From Bacillota bacterium (GTDB lineage Bacteria > Bacillota > Dethiobacteria > DTU022 > UBA8154), in the NCBI GenBank assembly GCA_012728375.1, contig JAAYFF010000050.1, positions 1 through 35,757 of the forward strand: a stretch of 35,757 nt of DNA, given 5' to 3'. The position numbers and the translations under genes were made by a program. The notes under the pieces are model-generated. The model saw only the letters and a program-made list of their open reading frames with translations, was not told the origin of the DNA and ran no database searches. The first letter of the stretch is position 1. The number at the start of each line of letters is the position of its first letter. Below are positions 32,880-35,757 of this stretch, one piece after another.

Positions 32880-33251
32880 ATGCCTTGGAATTTCGAAAAT
32901 GACAGACCTATATATATACAATTGGTTGAGAGAATTCAATTGCTGATTTTTTCCGGTACTTATCCTGCCGGAACCAAGCTGCCTTCTGTTCGAGACCTGG
33001 CAAATGAAGCGGCAGTAAATCCAAACACTATGCAAAGAGCACTGGCCAAACTGGAGGAGGACGGGTTGATAATTACCCAGCGCACAAGCGGACGTTTTGT
33101 TACGGAAGATGAAAAAATGATAAAAAAAGCCAGAGATAAACTGGTACAGGAGCAAATAAACGAATTTCTTGTGAAAATACAAGATTTAGGCTTTGGGAAG
33201 GAAGAAGTTTTAGCAATTATAACGAAGATGTTAGAGGAGATGAAAATATGA
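32880..33251 (+). CDS. GntR-family transcriptional regulator, YtrA subfamily
   Basis: This 123-aa repressor has an N-terminal GntR winged helix (RPIYIQLVERIQLLIFSGTY, PAGTKLPSVRDLANEAAVNP, TMQRALAKLEEDGLIITQR). Its short ~45-residue helical C-terminus is the size typical of the YtrA subfamily, which usually controls a neighbouring ABC exporter. AGGAGGTG precedes the ATG. Its TGA overlaps the ATPase ATG (ATGA), so the genes are translationally coupled. The upstream palindrome over the promoter supports negative autoregulation. YtrA-type repressors typically respond to cell-wall antibiotics or envelope stress; the effector here is unknown. Confidence 0.92.
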   Translation: MPWNFENDRPIYIQLVERIQLLIFSGTYPAGTKLPSVRDLANEAAVNPNTMQRALAKLEEDGLIITQRTSGRFVTEDEKMIKKARDKLVQEQINEFLVKIQDLGFGKEEVLAIITKMLEEMKI

Positions 33252-33946
33252 GCACAATTCTAGAATGCAAAGGTCTAACCAAGACCTTCGGCAGGAAAAA
33301 GGTTTTATCCAATATAGACCTGGAGTTGGAAACGGGAAAGATTATAGGCCTTTTAGGGCCCAACGGCAGCGGTAAAACCACTTTTATCAAACTGGTTAAC
33401 GATTTACTGACCCCTACTGCCGGAGAAATCCGCATTGCAGGATTTAAACCCGGCGTGGAATCGAAAAAAATAGTATCCTACCTGCCTGAGAAAACATACT
33501 TGAACGAGTGGATGAAGGTGGAACAGATTATCGAATTTTTCTCCGATTTTTATGAGGATTTTCATGCGGATAAAGCCTACGAGATGCTTCAAAAATTAAA
33601 CCTAAATCCTGGAGATAGGTTGAAAACCATGTCAAAGGGCATGAAAGAAAAGGTTCAGCTCTGTCTGGTTATGGCCCGGCAAGCGAAACTATATCTTTTA
33701 GATGAACCCATCGGCGGCGTTGATCCGGCAGCCAGGGATTATATCCTGGAAACCATTATCAATAATTACAATAAGGATTCGACCATTATTATTTCCACCC
33801 ATCTCATTGCCGATATTGAGAAGGTTTTGGATTATGTCATTTTTTTAAAAGACGGGGAGCTGGTGCTATCATCCTTTGTGGATGAAATTCGAGCCGAACA
33901 GGGTAAATCAGTGGATAAATTATTTAAGGAGGTCTTCAAATGCTAA
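33248..33946 (+). CDS. ABC transporter ATP-binding protein (YtrB-like)
   Basis: This 232-aa ATPase energises the permease encoded next. Walker A is GPNGSGKTT (about 38-46), and Walker B with the catalytic glutamate is YLLDEPIGGVDPA (about 150-162). The switch histidine is in STHLIADIEK (about 185). The signature is MSKGMKEKVQLC rather than LSGGQ, a variant usual in the YtrB/BcrA-related exporters. The start overlaps the regulator stop and the stop overlaps the permease start by seven bases. No substrate can be assigned. Confidence 0.92.
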   Translation: MSTILECKGLTKTFGRKKVLSNIDLELETGKIIGLLGPNGSGKTTFIKLVNDLLTPTAGEIRIAGFKPGVESKKIVSYLPEKTYLNEWMKVEQIIEFFSDFYEDFHADKAYEMLQKLNLNPGDRLKTMSKGMKEKVQLCLVMARQAKLYLLDEPIGGVDPAARDYILETIINNYNKDSTIIISTHLIADIEKVLDYVIFLKDGELVLSSFVDEIRAEQGKSVDKLFKEVFKC

Positions 33947-34740
33947 GAAAGCTGCTGAAATATGAAATCAAAGCCACTGCGAGGATATTTCTGCCCCTTT
34001 ATGCGGTACTCTTTTCTATCGCTCTTATAAACAGGCTAATCTCCTTCATTTCTCCCCTGGAAGTACAGGCGCCAAAAATTATCAGCATGATAATTTACAT
34101 CACGATTCTTGTAGGAATGTTTGTTATTACCTTTGTCATGATGCTCCAACGCTTTTATAAAAACCTCCTCACCGAAGAGGGTTATCTAATGTTTACCCTG
34201 CCTACTCTGCCCTGGAAGCTTATCGTGAGCAAACTTTTCATAGCGATAATGTGGACAATTGCCAGCGGCATAGCTGCCTATATATCAATTTTCATTATTT
34301 TTATGGACTTTACGGGTATTAGCTCCCTTTTCACCGCTCTAATTGAATTTTGCGGTAAATTATATACTCTCTTTGGATTATCATCATTCCTTTTCACAGC
34401 AGAGATTTTGCTGACAATTCTCATAGGCCTGGCCTCGGGGATACTGATATTATATGCCTCAATGGCCATCGGTCATTTATTCAATCGCCACAAAATCCTT
34501 GCTTCAATAGGTGCCTTTATTGCATTAAGCACTATTACCCAGATACTTTTTATTCTATTAGTCAGTATTCTACATTCTTTGCACATTCACGACATTTTAT
34601 TGGAAACAACAAACTTCCTCAACATGGAGGTTACTGTACACCTTGGCATCTGGTTTATCATATTAGCTGCCGGAATTTTAGCAACAGGCTACTTTGTTAT
34701 TACCAATTATATTTTAAGCAATCGCTTAAATCTAGAATAG
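33940..34740 (+). CDS. ABC-2-type transporter permease
   Basis: This 266-aa membrane protein has about six hydrophobic helices, laid out as an N-terminal cytoplasmic stub (MLRKLLKYEIKATAR) followed by helices near 17-40, 48-70, 95-125, 145-175, 185-210 and 235-260. The FYKNLLTEEGYLMFTLP segment after helix 2 is typical of permeases in this GntR-linked exporter type. AAGGAGG precedes the ATG inside the end of the ATPase gene. It closes the three-gene operon. The substrate is unknown; lipid-targeting antibiotic export or envelope-stress signalling are possibilities known for YtrA-linked systems. Confidence 0.88.
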   Translation: MLRKLLKYEIKATARIFLPLYAVLFSIALINRLISFISPLEVQAPKIISMIIYITILVGMFVITFVMMLQRFYKNLLTEEGYLMFTLPTLPWKLIVSKLFIAIMWTIASGIAAYISIFIIFMDFTGISSLFTALIEFCGKLYTLFGLSSFLFTAEILLTILIGLASGILILYASMAIGHLFNRHKILASIGAFIALSTITQILFILLVSILHSLHIHDILLETTNFLNMEVTVHLGIWFIILAAGILATGYFVITNYILSNRLNLE

Positions 34741-34747
34741 TGAGGAG

Positions 34748-34786
34748 CGCTGCCGGCAGCTTAGCTTAAACACTTTGCCGGCAGCG
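34748..34786. terminator. Hairpin between convergent genes
   Basis: CGCTGCCGGCA (34748-34758) and TGCCGGCAGCG (34776-34786) form a perfect 11-bp stem with a 17-base loop right after the permease stop. No T-run follows on either strand, so it is a transcript-end hairpin rather than a canonical rho-independent terminator. Confidence 0.5.
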
Positions 34787-34817
34787 ATCTGAAAAAATGG
34801 AGCATCTTTTGGCAACC

Positions 34818-35651
34818 TTATGGGGACCGGTTGTGTAAAAAATTTTGGGCTTCATCATAAATTTTGCGGTAGCGAATCCTCTGAGGGGCGGCCCAGAGCG
34901 CTTCATAGCCGAAGAGATACTCTCCCTTATAAAGAGATAAAAGCCTTGATGCCAGTTCCTCCGTCTTTTGGGACTTGAATTCTTCATATGTCCTCTCAAA
35001 AAGGTCAATATCGTACTCAATTTCGTCCCGGCAGATAAAATAGCGGTTTTCCCGGCAAATGACCGATTCCCCGATTCCTGCGCATTCGAGATCTTTTTTC
35101 AGGTGCGCCAGATTAACCGCGATCAAATTATTTATATTTTTGGAATCTGACTCCCACCAAATGGCGTTATATATCTGTTCTTTGGTGGCCCCCTGCTCAC
35201 CTGCATCGAGTAAAAAAGCCAAAAGCTCCCGTTCCCGTTTTGTCCTGAATTTTAAAGGCTTTTGCCTGTCTTTGTCCTGATAAACGGCAAAAGCGCCCAG
35301 TGTCTCCATATACGCTTTCTTCCGGCTGTACCCGGCAAATTCCATCATCTGTCCGGTAAATTCCGGCTCTATTCCGTTGTCATACGCAAATGCAAGGACC
35401 GGATCGTAAGCCTTGCGCAGTCTGAAATATTCATAGAGTCCGTTGTCGGAGCAAAGCTTTAGATAACGCGCTGTGAGGCGGGCTGCATTTTCATAATCCT
35501 TTGTCGCTATTGCTGCCCTTGCCAGTATTCCGTAGGCCAGCGAGGGACGAAGGAGCAAACCGGCCTCTTCCCCTGCTTCTATGAAAATAAAACAGGGCAA
35601 AAAACAAAACAGGGGACGGCAGACTGTGTGAAAACCCAACTTTTTCTCCAT
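34818..35651 (-). pseudogene. C-terminal remnant of a BTAD-type (SARP/MalT-like) transcriptional regulator
   Basis: From about residue 24 on, the frame reads as the end of a large regulator. A TPR stretch (LARAAIATKDYENAARLTAR) is followed by the connector EYFRLRKAYDPVLAFAYDNG, then a winged-helix/BTAD output domain (LGAFAVYQDKDRQKPLKFRT, TKEQIYNAIWWES, IAVNLAHLKKDLE, EYDIDLFERTYEEF). Intact members of this type are usually several hundred residues longer, with a P-loop ATPase or more TPRs. Here the first ~22 residues (MEKKLGFHTVCRPLFCFLP) are unlike the rest, come from the left end of an IS1182-type element read backwards, and lack a ribosome binding site. The gene is therefore probably disrupted by the insertion, with its 5' part beyond the window. 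Confidence 0.7.
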
Positions 35652-35664
35652 AAATCCACAAAAA

Positions 35665-35673
35665 TGATATAAT
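35665..35673 (+). promoter_or_regulatory. Extended -10 promoter of the transposase
   Basis: TGATATAAT is an extended -10 element (TG-N-TATAAT) 34 bases before the transposase ATG. No good -35 box is present, as expected for this promoter class. Confidence 0.4.
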
Positions 35674-35706
35674 TTAACTAAAGGATACTATAGAAAGGGT
35701 GGGTTT

Positions 35707-35757
35707 ATGGGGTATATTCAAGGTCAAGACAGAAACCAAATGATTTTATTTCCTGAA
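35707..35757 (+). CDS. IS1182-family transposase, N-terminal fragment
   Basis: The gene is cut by the window end after 17 codons. The visible residues, MGYIQGQDRNQMILFPE, match the very conserved N-terminus of IS1182-family (DDE) transposases, which begin M-x-Y-I-x-G-x-x-R-x-Q-x-x-L-F-P. AAAGGGTGGG precedes the ATG. Confidence 0.8.
   Translation, partial: MGYIQGQDRNQMILFPE

Larger units (their letters stand above)
35600..35757 (+). mobile_element. Left end of an IS1182-family insertion sequence (partial)
   Basis: The last ~150 bases contain the start of an IS1182-type transposase and its upstream region. The outer boundary is not certain; the sequence CAGACTGTGTGAAAACCC near 35620-35637 looks like part of the terminal inverted repeat. 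The insertion would lie within the BTAD-type regulator gene and would account for its missing 5' end. The other end and any target duplication lie beyond the window. Confidence 0.6.

Noticed and set aside
1-35757. CRISPR arrays, tRNA or rRNA genes, prophage modules
   Set aside because: No regularly spaced repeats, cloverleaf-like genes, rRNA signature or phage structural genes were recognised anywhere in the window.

Overview
The window looks like a chromosomal segment of an anaerobic, Gram-positive Clostridia-type bacterium (Peptococcaceae, Desulfotomaculum or Pelotomaculum-like; inferred). The grounds are S-layer-homology (SLH) anchored proteins, a HdrA/MvhD electron-transfer pair, an ADP-forming acyl-CoA synthetase, an AMP-forming acyl-CoA synthetase, an acetate transporter and strong AGGAGG-type ribosome binding sites with several TTG/GTG starts. 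No rRNA, tRNA or CRISPR array was seen.

Layout. 1-0.5 kb: a 43-codon small ORF and a strong hairpin. 0.5-8.5 kb (minus strand): MvhD-type protein with a fused C-terminal HTH, a long HdrA, a SatP/YaaH acetate transporter, a DUF554 membrane protein and a fused ADP-forming acyl-CoA synthetase. 8.7-16.4 kb: an N-terminally truncated lipoprotein-like gene, purC, a DUF2935 protein, an Fsr-type MFS exporter, a bacterial-PH/DUF6904-like pair, an acyl-CoA synthetase and a stalk-domain protein without a signal peptide. 16.6-18.8 kb: an AlkD-type DNA glycosylase, a MerR regulator broken by one in-frame TAA, and a MoaE-like protein.

19.0-28.9 kb is the most striking part: one minus-strand operon of six genes behind a cobalamin riboswitch (28740-28900) with a terminator platform. 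It encodes a 1263-aa SLH-anchored protein (DUF4430, Ig-like, alpha/alpha-toroid, DUF4430, three SLH), a DUF4430 lipoprotein, ECF T, A1A2 and S components (CbrV/CbrU/CbrT type) and a second SLH-anchored toroid protein. DUF4430 is related to the C-terminal domain of animal transcobalamin/intrinsic factor, whose other half is an alpha/alpha toroid. The operon therefore reads as a surface cobalamin-capture apparatus feeding an ECF importer. The function is inferred from domains plus the riboswitch.

29-35.8 kb: a FIST-GGDEF diguanylate cyclase divergent from the B12 operon; a DUF6884-like/GIY-YIG-like/winged-helix protein of unknown, possibly defensive, role; a decayed ECF sigma-factor relic with several homopolymer frameshifts; a YtrA-type GntR regulator with a 34-bp palindromic operator over its own -10 box, driving an ABC exporter; and the C-terminal remnant of a BTAD-type regulator cut off by an IS1182-family element whose transposase start lies at the window edge.
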